A stretch of 10,901 nt of DNA from positions 1 through 10,901 of the forward strand of contig CAVIWF010000065.1 of NCBI GenBank assembly GCA_963646285.1, written 5' to 3'. Below the pieces are notes generated by a model. The model searched no databases and was not told the DNA's origin. It saw nothing but the letters and a program-made list of their open reading frames with translations. Of this stretch, positions 1 to 6,870 are shown piece by piece. Position 1 is the first letter of the stretch, and each line of letters begins with the position of its first letter. The position numbers and the translations under genes were made by a program. Source of the stretch: CAKUFA01 sp963646285. GTDB lineage: Bacteria > Bacillota > Clostridia > Christensenellales > Aristaeellaceae.

Positions 1-86
1 CCGCACAGGGGCTTCGCCCCGTTTAACGCCCCGAAGGGGCTCGCCGATTTTCGATTTAGAGTTGAAGGGCTTGCGAGCCCTCCAAC
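1..86. repeat. Cluster of three GC-rich mini-hairpins (REP-like)
   Basis: Three short dyads lie in a row. GGGGC-TTC-GCCCC is at 8-20 and GCCCC-GAA-GGGGC at 28-40. A longer imperfect stem at 61-86 pairs GTTG with CAAC and AGGGCT with AGCCCT around a TGCG loop, with one A/C mismatch. None is followed by a T-tract, so they are poor intrinsic terminators. Such GC-rich hairpin clusters resemble interspersed palindromic repeats found between genes in clostridial genomes. That identity is an inference, because only one copy is visible here. They could also form part of the 3' end of an unseen upstream transcript. Confidence 0.5.
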
Positions 87-119
87 GCCACCTGGGGTTT
101 GTTGATAGTCTGAGAGCCA

Positions 120-160
120 CATTGTGGCTTTCATCACATCATTGTGGCTTTCATCACAAT
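120..160. promoter_or_regulatory. Two tandem CRP/FNR-like operator boxes upstream of trkA
   Basis: The 19-mer CATTGTGGCTTTCATCACA occurs twice, at 120-138 and 140-158, with a period of 20. Each copy contains TGTGG-N6-TCACA, which differs by one base from the CRP-type TGTGA-N6-TCACA dyad. The second copy extends to a perfect ATTGTG-N8-CACAAT (141-160). The pair ends just before the predicted -35 hexamer at 163, a position suited to activation or to steric repression of the trkAH promoter. The regulator is not in the window. Confidence 0.5.
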
Positions 161-162
161 TG

Positions 163-190
163 TTGCATTTTGGAATGACTGTGCTATAAT
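163..190 (+). promoter_or_regulatory. Predicted sigma-A promoter of trkAH
   Basis: A TTGCAT -35 element (163-168) and a perfect TATAAT -10 element (185-190) are separated by 16 bp. TG one base upstream of the -10 (182-183) makes it an extended -10. Transcription would start near 197, giving a leader of about 35 nt with a GGAGG at 221-225 before the trkA ATG. Confidence 0.7.
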
Positions 191-231
191 GACGATGTTT
201 GTGCATCATGTTTTTTTGAAGGAGGATCACC

Positions 232-1596
232 ATGCGTATTCTCGTCGTGGGAGACGGCAAAGTCGGGCATTCCCTGGCGGAGCATCTGGCACAGGAGGAT
301 CACGATATTGTTATACTGGACACGGATGAAGAAGTGCTCCAGCGCTGCGAAGATGATTTGGACGTGCTGTGCGTCCGGGGCAACGGTGCCAACGCCAAGA
401 CCCTGCTGGATGCCGGTGTGGAGAAGACGGATATTCTGATTGCCGCCACCGCCAGCGATGAAACCAACATGCTTTGCTGCCTGATTGCCAAGCGGCTGGG
501 TGCCAAGTATACCATCGCCCGCATCCGTGACCCGGAGTACAACGAAAGTCTGATGCTTTTGCAGCGTGAACTGGGCATCGACATGGCCATTAACCCGGAG
601 CGGGCTACTGCCCTTGAAATCAGCCGGCTGCTTCGCTTCCCCTTTGCCAGCAACATCGAGTCCTTTGCCAAAGGCCGGGTGGAAATGGTGGAATTCCGTG
701 CCCAGGAGCACGACCCGGTGGTGGGCATGCCCCTGAAGGACGTGGCGCACAAGCTCCACGGCATTCCCCGGGTACTGTATGCAGCGGTGGAGCGTGACAG
801 CCTTGTTACCATCCCCAACGGCGACTTCGTCATTCAGCCCGGCGACCGTGTTCACGTAGCAGCCGACATGGTGACGATTACGGATTATTTCCGCTTTCTG
901 GGCAGGAACACCCATCAGGTGAAAAATGTGATGATCCTGGGCGGCGGCCGCATCAGCTATTACCTTTCCAAGATGATTGTGCCTGTAGGCGCTCACGTTT
1001 CCCTGATCGAAATCAATCACGAAAAAGCGGAAAAGCTGAGCGAGATTCTGCCGGATGTGAACGTGATTTACGGGGACGGTACGGATCAGAGCCTGCTGGA
1101 ACAGGAAGGGTTGCAGCAGATGGATGCCTTTGTTTCCCTGACCGATCGGGACGAGGAGAATCTGATGACCGGCCTGTTTGCGGTGCGTCAGGGCGTGTCC
1201 AAAGTCATTGTGAAGAACAACCGTGTTACCTATTCGGACATCATCAGCTCCATGGGACTGGACAGCATTGTCAGCCCCAAGGCCATCACCTGCTCCAACA
1301 TTCTCCGCTATGTGCGTGCCCGTGAAAACGTGGAGGGCGCAAAGGTAGAAAAGCTTTACCGCCTGATGCATGGCCGGGCAGAGGCCATTGAGTTTACCGC
1401 CCGGGGCACGGATCCTTACATCGGCATTCCCCTGAAGGATCTTCACGTGCGCAAGAATACGCTGGTTGCAGTGATCGTCCGCCACGGCAAGGTCATTGTT
1501 CCCTTCGGTAACGACCACATTGAGGACGGGGACAGCGTGGTGGTCATGGCCTGCGAAAGCGGCATCAGCGACCTGAATGAGGTAATCCGCAAATGA
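232..1596 (+). CDS. trkA: Trk potassium uptake system, peripheral NAD-binding regulatory subunit TrkA
   Basis: This cytoplasmic gating subunit binds nucleotide and controls the TrkH channel. The 454-aa length and layout are those of full-length TrkA, with two RCK_N/RCK_C units in tandem. The first Rossmann fold opens with GDGKVG at residues 7-12, and its second strand ends in acidic residues (ILDTD). RCK_C follows at about 145-225. The second Rossmann fold starts near residue 232 with GGGRIS, and the last RCK_C covers about 372-452. The start is supported by GGAGG six bases upstream. The stop overlaps the trkH start in ATGA, so the two are translationally coupled. RCK_C domains of some Firmicute K+ regulators bind c-di-AMP; whether this one does cannot be told from sequence. 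Confidence 0.95.
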   Translation: MRILVVGDGKVGHSLAEHLAQEDHDIVILDTDEEVLQRCEDDLDVLCVRGNGANAKTLLDAGVEKTDILIAATASDETNMLCCLIAKRLGAKYTIARIRDPEYNESLMLLQRELGIDMAINPERATALEISRLLRFPFASNIESFAKGRVEMVEFRAQEHDPVVGMPLKDVAHKLHGIPRVLYAAVERDSLVTIPNGDFVIQPGDRVHVAADMVTITDYFRFLGRNTHQVKNVMILGGGRISYYLSKMIVPVGAHVSLIEINHEKAEKLSEILPDVNVIYGDGTDQSLLEQEGLQQMDAFVSLTDRDEENLMTGLFAVRQGVSKVIVKNNRVTYSDIISSMGLDSIVSPKAITCSNILRYVRARENVEGAKVEKLYRLMHGRAEAIEFTARGTDPYIGIPLKDLHVRKNTLVAVIVRHGKVIVPFGNDHIEDGDSVVVMACESGISDLNEVIRK

Positions 1597-3041
1597 ACAA
1601 GCGGCTTGTTATTCGCCTGTTAGGCGCGATCCTTCTATTGGAAGCGGCCTGTATGGTACCTTCCCTGATTCTGGCACTGATCTACGGTGACGGGGATGCC
1701 CTGGCATTCGTGAAAACCATGGGGATCATGGTGGTGCTGGGGCTGCCCATGCGCAGCTTTGCCAAGCCGGAGCACCGGGATCTGCGTGCCCGGGAAGGTT
1801 TCCTGATCGTAGCACTGGCCTGGGTTATTCTGAGTATTTTCGGTGCCCTTCCCTTTATGTTCGGCGGCATGATTCCCAACTTTGCCGATGCGTTGTTTGA
1901 ATCCGTATCCGGCTTTACCACCACCGGCGCAACCATCCTGCGCAACTTCGACTTTTTGCCCCGGGGGCTTATGTTCTGGCGTGCCTTCACCCACTGGATC
2001 GGCGGCATGGGCGTGCTGGTACTTACCCTGGCACTTCTGCCCCAGCTGACAGGACGCACTTCCCATCTGGTGCGGGCAGAAAGCCCCGGCCCCAGCCTGA
2101 GCAAGATCGTGCCGAAAATGGGCGATTCAGCAAAGATCCTTTATGCCATTTACTTTGTGCTGACTGTGATCGAGTTTGCGGCACTGATCATTGCCGGTAT
2201 GAATCCCTATGATGCTGCCATTCACGCCATGAGCACGGCAGGCACCGGCGGCTTCAGCAACTACGCCGCCAGTGCAGCAGCCTTTCAAAGCCCCAGCATT
2301 GAAATCATCCTAACGGTGTTCATGGTGCTCTTCGGCATTAACTTTGCCCTTTTCTTCCGTTTGCTCATTGGCGATGTGAAGGGCTTCTTCCACAGTGAGG
2401 AGCTGCACTGGTATTTGGGGATTTTCGTTATCTTCAGTTTGATCATTGGTGTGCTGATTACACCGCTGTACGGCAATTTCTTTACTGCCATGCGGTATTC
2501 CTTCTTCCAGGCTTCCAGCTTTATGTCCACCACTGGTTTTACCACCACGGACTTCAGCAAGTGGCCTGCTGCTGCCAACATCCTGCTGCTGATTCTGATG
2601 CTGATCGGCTCCTGCGCAGGCTCCACCTCCGGCGGCATCAAGGTGATCCGCATTGCCATGCTGTGCAAGGAAGGGAAGCGGGAAATCCGCCATACCTTCC
2701 AGCCCAGAAAAGTGCAGGTGGTGCGCTTTGAGGACAAGGGCGTTGATGAATCCATGCTCCACCAAATCGGCACCTTTGTGTTTGTATACATCATGCTGAT
2801 TATGGTCGGCAGCTTCCTCATTTCGCTGGATGGCCGGTATGACCTGCAAGCCAACCTGACTTCCTCCCTGACCTGTGTCAGCAATGTAGGTCCTGCTTTG
2901 AGCAGCATGGGTGCCCTGGATAACCTGAGCGGATACAGCAGCTTTTCCAAGATTGTCATGTGCCTGCTGATGCTGGCCGGACGTTTGGAGCTGTTCCCCA
3001 TTCTGGCCGTTTTCCATCCTGCCATTTGGCGGAAAGGTTAA
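1593..3041 (+). CDS. trkH: Trk/Ktr-type potassium channel subunit TrkH
   Basis: This integral membrane K+ translocating subunit is 482 aa, the normal length for TrkH. It is built from four membrane-pore-membrane repeats, each with a selectivity-filter glycine: GFTTTGA (G107-G112), STAGTGGF (around G217), MSTTGFTTT (G315) and SNVGP (G433). All four filter glycines are kept, as in K+-selective members. The GSCAGSTSGGIKVIR segment and the C-terminal GRLELFPILAVF helix are typical of TrkH. There is no separate ribosome binding site; the ATG overlaps the trkA stop by four bases. A strong terminator follows five bases after the stop. TrkG or KtrB are the alternatives, but the length and the long two-unit TrkA partner favour TrkH. 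Confidence 0.95.
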   Translation: MNKRLVIRLLGAILLLEAACMVPSLILALIYGDGDALAFVKTMGIMVVLGLPMRSFAKPEHRDLRAREGFLIVALAWVILSIFGALPFMFGGMIPNFADALFESVSGFTTTGATILRNFDFLPRGLMFWRAFTHWIGGMGVLVLTLALLPQLTGRTSHLVRAESPGPSLSKIVPKMGDSAKILYAIYFVLTVIEFAALIIAGMNPYDAAIHAMSTAGTGGFSNYAASAAAFQSPSIEIILTVFMVLFGINFALFFRLLIGDVKGFFHSEELHWYLGIFVIFSLIIGVLITPLYGNFFTAMRYSFFQASSFMSTTGFTTTDFSKWPAAANILLLILMLIGSCAGSTSGGIKVIRIAMLCKEGKREIRHTFQPRKVQVVRFEDKGVDESMLHQIGTFVFVYIMLIMVGSFLISLDGRYDLQANLTSSLTCVSNVGPALSSMGALDNLSGYSSFSKIVMCLLMLAGRLELFPILAVFHPAIWRKG

Positions 3042-3045
3042 AGAA

Positions 3046-3085
3046 AATGCGCTGCGTGATACAAACGTCATGCAGCGCATTTTTT
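3046..3085. terminator. Bidirectional intrinsic terminator shared by trkH and the acyltransferase gene
   Basis: A 14-bp stem, AATGCGCTGCGTGA (3046-3059) with TCATGCAGCGCATT (3068-3081), has a single G-U pair and an 8-nt loop. On the plus strand it runs into TTTTT (3081-3085). On the minus strand the AAAA at 3044-3047 becomes the U-tract. The minus-strand gene's stop codon (3084-3086) lies inside the plus-strand T-run, so one hairpin serves both convergent genes. Confidence 0.9.
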
Positions 3086-3749
3086 ATTGTCCCCGCAAGC
3101 CCTTGGCCAGTACCTCCACCAGCGCCGGTGTTTGCTCCTCCAGCGTTCTTTCCGGATCAAAGGCAATGGGCTTGGCTACCTTGAACACATGCTTGCGATA
3201 GTCCAGATGCACAGGATAAAACTTCAGTACCTTGCCGGTCGCCTTATAGTACATGGGAGCCACCTGCAGGAAGCCTGTATTGATCCAATCGTGATGACTT
3301 TGATAGCCGCTGGGCTGTTCCGGGAAGATCACCAAATTGTGTCCTTCCTTTAAGTGACGGATACTTTGACGCATGGTGGTCATCACCCGCATATCGTGAT
3401 ACACCGGTACAGTGGGGGCAAGACGAAGGATCGGCGGCAAAACGGCGGCTGCCATATAGGGCAGGGTGGCGTTGTACAGGGGTTCCAATTTGCAGCCGGG
3501 CTTCCACCAATAGTCCTGCCGCACATAAGCGGGAACTTCCTTCGGATGCAGCACGGATGCGTTCATCCAAATGAAGTTCTGATCCCGCAAGGGGAACTTC
3601 ACGCACATGTCAATGGGACCAAAGGCTCCCGCATGATTGCCAACGAACACGCAGGGTTCGCCGTCGAAGGGTTCCTCCCAAATGGTCTTCATACGTGGCG
3701 TAACCCCTCGAATCAAGGCTGACAGAACCCTGTACATCCCCTTTGACAT
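3084..3749 (-). CDS. PlsC-like lysophospholipid acyltransferase family protein
   Basis: A 221-aa member of the 1-acylglycerol-phosphate acyltransferase superfamily, expected to act at the inner face of the membrane and transfer an acyl chain from acyl-ACP or an acyl donor. Block I is NHAGAFGPID (N38-D47), with seven residues between His and Asp where classical PlsC has four. A block II-like stretch, PVYHDMR, lies near 115-121, and FPEQPSG (F142-G148) replaces the usual FPEGTRS. A hydrophobic stretch at about 96-117 could contact the membrane. I chose the ATG at 3749 over the upstream TTG (3773), because AAGGAG (complement of 3760-3765) sits ten bases before it. The substrate is unknown. It is transcribed divergently from the glycan cluster and may work with it. 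Confidence 0.75.
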   Translation of the reverse strand: MSKGMYRVLSALIRGVTPRMKTIWEEPFDGEPCVFVGNHAGAFGPIDMCVKFPLRDQNFIWMNASVLHPKEVPAYVRQDYWWKPGCKLEPLYNATLPYMAAAVLPPILRLAPTVPVYHDMRVMTTMRQSIRHLKEGHNLVIFPEQPSGYQSHHDWINTGFLQVAPMYYKATGKVLKFYPVHLDYRKHVFKVAKPIAFDPERTLEEQTPALVEVLAKGLRGQ

Positions 3750-3759
3750 GCCCGCATCG

Positions 3760-3765
3760 CTCCTT
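3760..3765 (-). promoter_or_regulatory. Ribosome binding site that sets the acyltransferase start
   Basis: On the minus strand AAGGAG lies inside the first codons of a longer TTG-initiated reading frame and ten bases before the internal ATG. It therefore supports the shorter protein starting MSKGMYR. Confidence 0.7.
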
Positions 3766-3785
3766 GTGAACAAAAAATCCTTTTT

Positions 3786-3814
3786 ATTGTACCATTCTTT
3801 TGCTTTCCGTGCAA
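3786..3814 (-). promoter_or_regulatory. Predicted promoter of the acyltransferase gene
   Basis: Read on the minus strand, TTGCAC (3814-3809) and TACAAT (3791-3786) are exactly 17 bp apart. The start of transcription would be near 3779, about 30 nt ahead of the chosen ATG. Confidence 0.65.
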
Positions 3815-3847
3815 CTTGAAGAAAAAGGCAATCATTGTGATTGTATA

Positions 3848-3893
3848 TATATTTTTACTCTTGTCCTTCTGTATATTTTTACTCTTGTCCTTC
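3848..3893. repeat. Tandem 22-nt direct repeat in a divergent promoter region
   Basis: The 22-mer at 3848-3869 recurs without change at 3872-3893, a 24-nt period with a 2-nt spacer. Its core is TTTTTACTCTTGTCCTTC. It ends four bases before the -35 of the glycan-cluster promoter. An 11-mer, CTTGAAGAAAA, also occurs on both sides, at 3815 and at 3897. It may be a paired protein-binding site or a recent small duplication. Confidence 0.75.
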
Positions 3894-3897
3894 CAGC

Positions 3898-3926
3898 TTG
3901 AAGAAAACCTGCTTTCCTGATATAAT
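3898..3926 (+). promoter_or_regulatory. Predicted promoter of the glycan gene cluster
   Basis: TTGAAG (3898-3903), a 17-bp spacer and a perfect TATAAT (3921-3926). Transcription would start near 3933. An ATG at 3937 would then be almost leaderless, which supports the downstream ATG at 3976 as the real start. Confidence 0.75.
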
Positions 3927-3975
3927 GGGATGAAAAATGATTGGAGCGGCTGCCTTAGCGGCCTGGAGGGAAAGT

Positions 3976-5697
3976 ATGGCTTCATTGGTTAGCCGGGCGG
4001 CAAGCTATATGCATCGCAACGGTATTTGGTATACGGGACGCAGATGCGTTGAAAAAATAAAAGATCGCTGCATGAAACCCTATGACAAGCTGTGGCGGCA
4101 GCTGGAACCCAAGCCGCAGGAATTGGCGCAGCAGCGGCAGGACAAGACGGTGGAAGCCGCCGGCATGATCAGCGTGGTGATTCCCGTCTACAACACCAAG
4201 CCGGTGCTGCTGGAGGCATTGGCTGATTCCCTGATGCAGCAAACCTACAGCAACTGGGAAGCCTGCCTGTACGACGGTGCCAGCACAGAAAGCGCCACCA
4301 GGGACGCACTGGATGCCATCAGTGCCAAGGACAAGCGTATCCGTGTTGTGCACGGTGAAATCAATGAGGGCATTTCCGGCAACACCAATCTGGCCATTCA
4401 AATGGCGCAAGGCGCATGGATTGCCCTTTGCGATCATGACGACTTACTGACGGCAGACGCCCTGTATCAGGTGGCGAAAACCATCCTGAAGGATCAGCCG
4501 GATATGATCTTCTCCGATGAAGATAAGGTCAACGAAAACGGCACCTGGTATTACGAGCCCAACTATAAGCCGGATTACTGCCCGGATGACCTGCGCAGCG
4601 GCAACTACATCTGCCACCTGACGGTGATTCGCCGAGAACTGATGGAAAAAGTCGGCGGCCTTCGCAAGGGATTCGACGGCAGTCAGGATCATGACCTGAT
4701 GCTCCGCTGTGCCGAGGCCACAGACAGGATCGTGCACATCCCCAAGGTGCTGTATCACTGGCGGACGGTGGGCGCATCGGTCAGCCATCAGCACATTGAC
4801 AAGTGTCTGGATGCCGCCAGGCGTGCCGTGCAGGAGCACATGGACAGAACCGGCCTGAAGGGCAACGTGACCATTGAGCGGGGTTTTCTTCGCCTCCACT
4901 ACGACACGGAGCAGCGCCAGCAAATCGAACTGATTGTGATTGACAACGGAGATCCGAAAACCTGGCCTGACTTTGTGGATCGGCTGAAGGGCTGGCACAC
5001 CCATCCCGTGCATCGCATGGTGATTTCCCCTTGGAAGGAAAGTGCCAAGGACATTGATGGGGACTGGATTCCCTGGCTGAACGGTGCCAGCGTGTATCCC
5101 TCCATCAACAAGGCGGTGGCGCAAAGCAAGGCGGATGTGGTGGTAATCCTTCACGCCGGGGTCATGATGGAGCATGACGATCAATGGCTGGATGAAATGC
5201 TGATGTACGCTCAGCGGGATGATGTGGGTGCTGTTACGCCCCTCCTTGTCGACCGGGGAGGCTACGCCACCCACGCCGGTTTCGCTGTCGGCATGGACAA
5301 TCTAGTCAGCAGCTGCGGCATCAACAAGTTGGCCGTAACCGGCGGCTGGCACAATATGCTGGGCATTGTCCACAATGTGGCAGCCGTCAGCATTGCCTGC
5401 ATGATGATTCGCCGGGATCACTTTATTCCCTTTGACGAAGAATATGTCAGCGGCTTGGGGGCAGCGGATTGGAGCCTGCGCCTGGCGAAGGAGGGCTTCC
5501 TCCACGTGTATACCCCCTTTGCCAAGGGAAAATCGGACGACAAGCAGTGCTGCAACTGGCTGCTGCTGCACAAGCCGGCTGATGAACAGGATGCAGCCAA
5601 ATACAAAGCAGCCTGGGGCGATCACGTCCACGACCTGAGCTACAGCAAGAATTTTTCCCGCAAGCAGGCCAACTATGCCCTGCCGAAGCTGAAATAA
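3976..5697 (+). CDS. Two-domain family 2 glycosyltransferase with degenerate second domain
   Basis: A 573-aa cytoplasmic GT-A protein expected to transfer a sugar from a nucleotide donor onto a glycan or lipid acceptor. Domain 1 starts at ISVVIPVYN (about residue 65), has DHDD (D153-D156) in the place of the metal-binding DXD, SQDHD (236-240) at the acceptor-base position and YHWR (260-263) at the end. Domain 2 (about 315-560) aligns by pattern with second GT2 domains: DVGAVTPLLV, THAGFAVG, NVAAVSIACMMIRR (from N467) and ADWSLRL (497-503). The expected DXD site, however, reads HAG (393-395), so it is probably non-catalytic. The start at 3976 has GGAGG six to seven bases upstream and fits the promoter; the in-frame ATG at 3937 does not. 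Donor and acceptor are unknown. Confidence 0.85.
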   Translation: MASLVSRAASYMHRNGIWYTGRRCVEKIKDRCMKPYDKLWRQLEPKPQELAQQRQDKTVEAAGMISVVIPVYNTKPVLLEALADSLMQQTYSNWEACLYDGASTESATRDALDAISAKDKRIRVVHGEINEGISGNTNLAIQMAQGAWIALCDHDDLLTADALYQVAKTILKDQPDMIFSDEDKVNENGTWYYEPNYKPDYCPDDLRSGNYICHLTVIRRELMEKVGGLRKGFDGSQDHDLMLRCAEATDRIVHIPKVLYHWRTVGASVSHQHIDKCLDAARRAVQEHMDRTGLKGNVTIERGFLRLHYDTEQRQQIELIVIDNGDPKTWPDFVDRLKGWHTHPVHRMVISPWKESAKDIDGDWIPWLNGASVYPSINKAVAQSKADVVVILHAGVMMEHDDQWLDEMLMYAQRDDVGAVTPLLVDRGGYATHAGFAVGMDNLVSSCGINKLAVTGGWHNMLGIVHNVAAVSIACMMIRRDHFIPFDEEYVSGLGAADWSLRLAKEGFLHVYTPFAKGKSDDKQCCNWLLLHKPADEQDAAKYKAAWGDHVHDLSYSKNFSRKQANYALPKLK

Positions 5698-5716
5698 AAG
5701 AAGGCAAAAACGGTAC

Positions 5717-6853
5717 ATGAATCGTGATTTAACAGTACTGAGCGTTTTCGGTACACGGCCGGAAGCGATTAAAATGGCTCCTCTGGTCAAGTGTCTCGAA
5801 AGGACGGCAGGAATCAAAAGCGTGGTGTGCGTCACCGCCCAGCATCGGCAGATGCTGGACAGTGTGATGGAGCAATTCGGCATTACGGCAGACTACGACC
5901 TGAACCTGATGCACACAGGGCAAACCCTGACCACCATCACCACCGGCGTACTGGAAGGTTTGGACGATGTGCTCAACCAGGTAAAGCCGGATGTGACCCT
6001 GGTGCACGGGGATACCACCACCTCCACAGCGGCAGCGTTGGCTTCTTTCTACCATCAGGTAGCTGTGGGGCATGTGGAAGCCGGGCTTCGCTCCTATGAC
6101 AAGTACTCCCCCTTCCCCGAGGAAATGAACCGGGTGCTTACCAGCCGCATGGCTACCCTGCACTTTGCGCCTACAGAAAAGAGCCGGGACAATCTGCGGC
6201 AGGAGGGCATTACAGAAGGCGTCTATGTGGTGGGCAACACGGTCATCGATGCCCTGCACCAAATGGTACACGATGCTTATGTGTTCCACAGTGAGGCACT
6301 GAAGAAGCTTCCCCTGCAGGAAGGCCGCTGGATTGTAATGACGGCCCACCGCCGGGAAAACCTGGGCGCACCGCTGGAGAACATCTGCCGTGCCGTGAAG
6401 CGTTTGGTGGAAGATACGCCGGATGTGCATGTGGTGTATCCGGTGCATCCCAATCCAGCTGTCCGCACCACGGTGGAAAAGGTACTGGGAAGCGTGGAGC
6501 GTGTGCACCTGATTGATCCTTTGGAAGTTGAGGATATGCACAACCTGATCAAGCGCTGCTTCATGGTGATGACGGACTCCGGTGGATTGCAGGAAGAAGC
6601 CCCTGCCCTGGGCAAGCCCATTGTGGTGCTTCGCACGGAAACAGAGCGTCCCGAAGTGGTGGAAGCTGGGCTTGCTCTGCTGGCTGGTGTGGAAGAGGAG
6701 CAGGTGTATCAATCCGTCAAGCGACTGCTGAATGATCAGGCACTGTACCATCGCATGGCTCATGCGGTGAATCCCTATGGAGACGGACACACCTCCGAAA
6801 AAATCGCAGCCATTTTACTCAAGTATAAAGAAGCATTACCTGAAAACGACTGA
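5717..6853 (+). CDS. wecB: UDP-N-acetylglucosamine 2-epimerase (non-hydrolysing)
   Basis: It interconverts UDP-GlcNAc and UDP-ManNAc in the cytoplasm, the step that commits precursor to ManNAc-containing wall polymers. The 378-aa length is standard. The N-terminus VFGTRPEAIKMAPLV is the family signature. The residues equivalent to the E. coli catalytic set are present: D99 in HGDTTT, E121 in HVEAGLRS, E135 in PFPEEMNR and H211 in TAHRREN. The DSGGLQEEAP donor-binding stretch is also intact. It lies 19 nt after the GT2 gene. The ribosome binding site is weak (AAGAAGG about 12 bases upstream), so translation may depend partly on the upstream gene. The same family is called MnaA in Gram-positives that make teichoic-acid linkage units. 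Confidence 0.95.
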   Translation: MNRDLTVLSVFGTRPEAIKMAPLVKCLERTAGIKSVVCVTAQHRQMLDSVMEQFGITADYDLNLMHTGQTLTTITTGVLEGLDDVLNQVKPDVTLVHGDTTTSTAAALASFYHQVAVGHVEAGLRSYDKYSPFPEEMNRVLTSRMATLHFAPTEKSRDNLRQEGITEGVYVVGNTVIDALHQMVHDAYVFHSEALKKLPLQEGRWIVMTAHRRENLGAPLENICRAVKRLVEDTPDVHVVYPVHPNPAVRTTVEKVLGSVERVHLIDPLEVEDMHNLIKRCFMVMTDSGGLQEEAPALGKPIVVLRTETERPEVVEAGLALLAGVEEEQVYQSVKRLLNDQALYHRMAHAVNPYGDGHTSEKIAAILLKYKEALPEND

Positions 6854-6870
6854 TGCAAAGGGGGCAAGCT

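Noticed and set aside
191..217. Possible terminator in the trkA leader (GATG/CATC followed by T7)
   Set aside because: The stem is only four base pairs, AT-rich, and begins at the predicted transcription start, so it would not fold in the transcript.
184..1518. Long open frame (444 codons) antisense to trkA
   Set aside because: It is a shadow of trkA's codon pattern. It has no recognisable family or ribosome binding site, while the plus strand encodes full-length TrkA.
3937..3975. GT2 start at the upstream ATG (3937)
   Set aside because: It would start about four bases after the predicted transcription start with no ribosome binding site, whereas the ATG at 3976 has a well-placed GGAGG.
3713..3985. 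90-codon minus-strand frame containing the repeat KDKSKNI
   Set aside because: The peptide repeat only reflects the tandem 22-nt DNA repeat. The frame overlaps both promoters and the acyltransferase start, and no family resemblance was seen.
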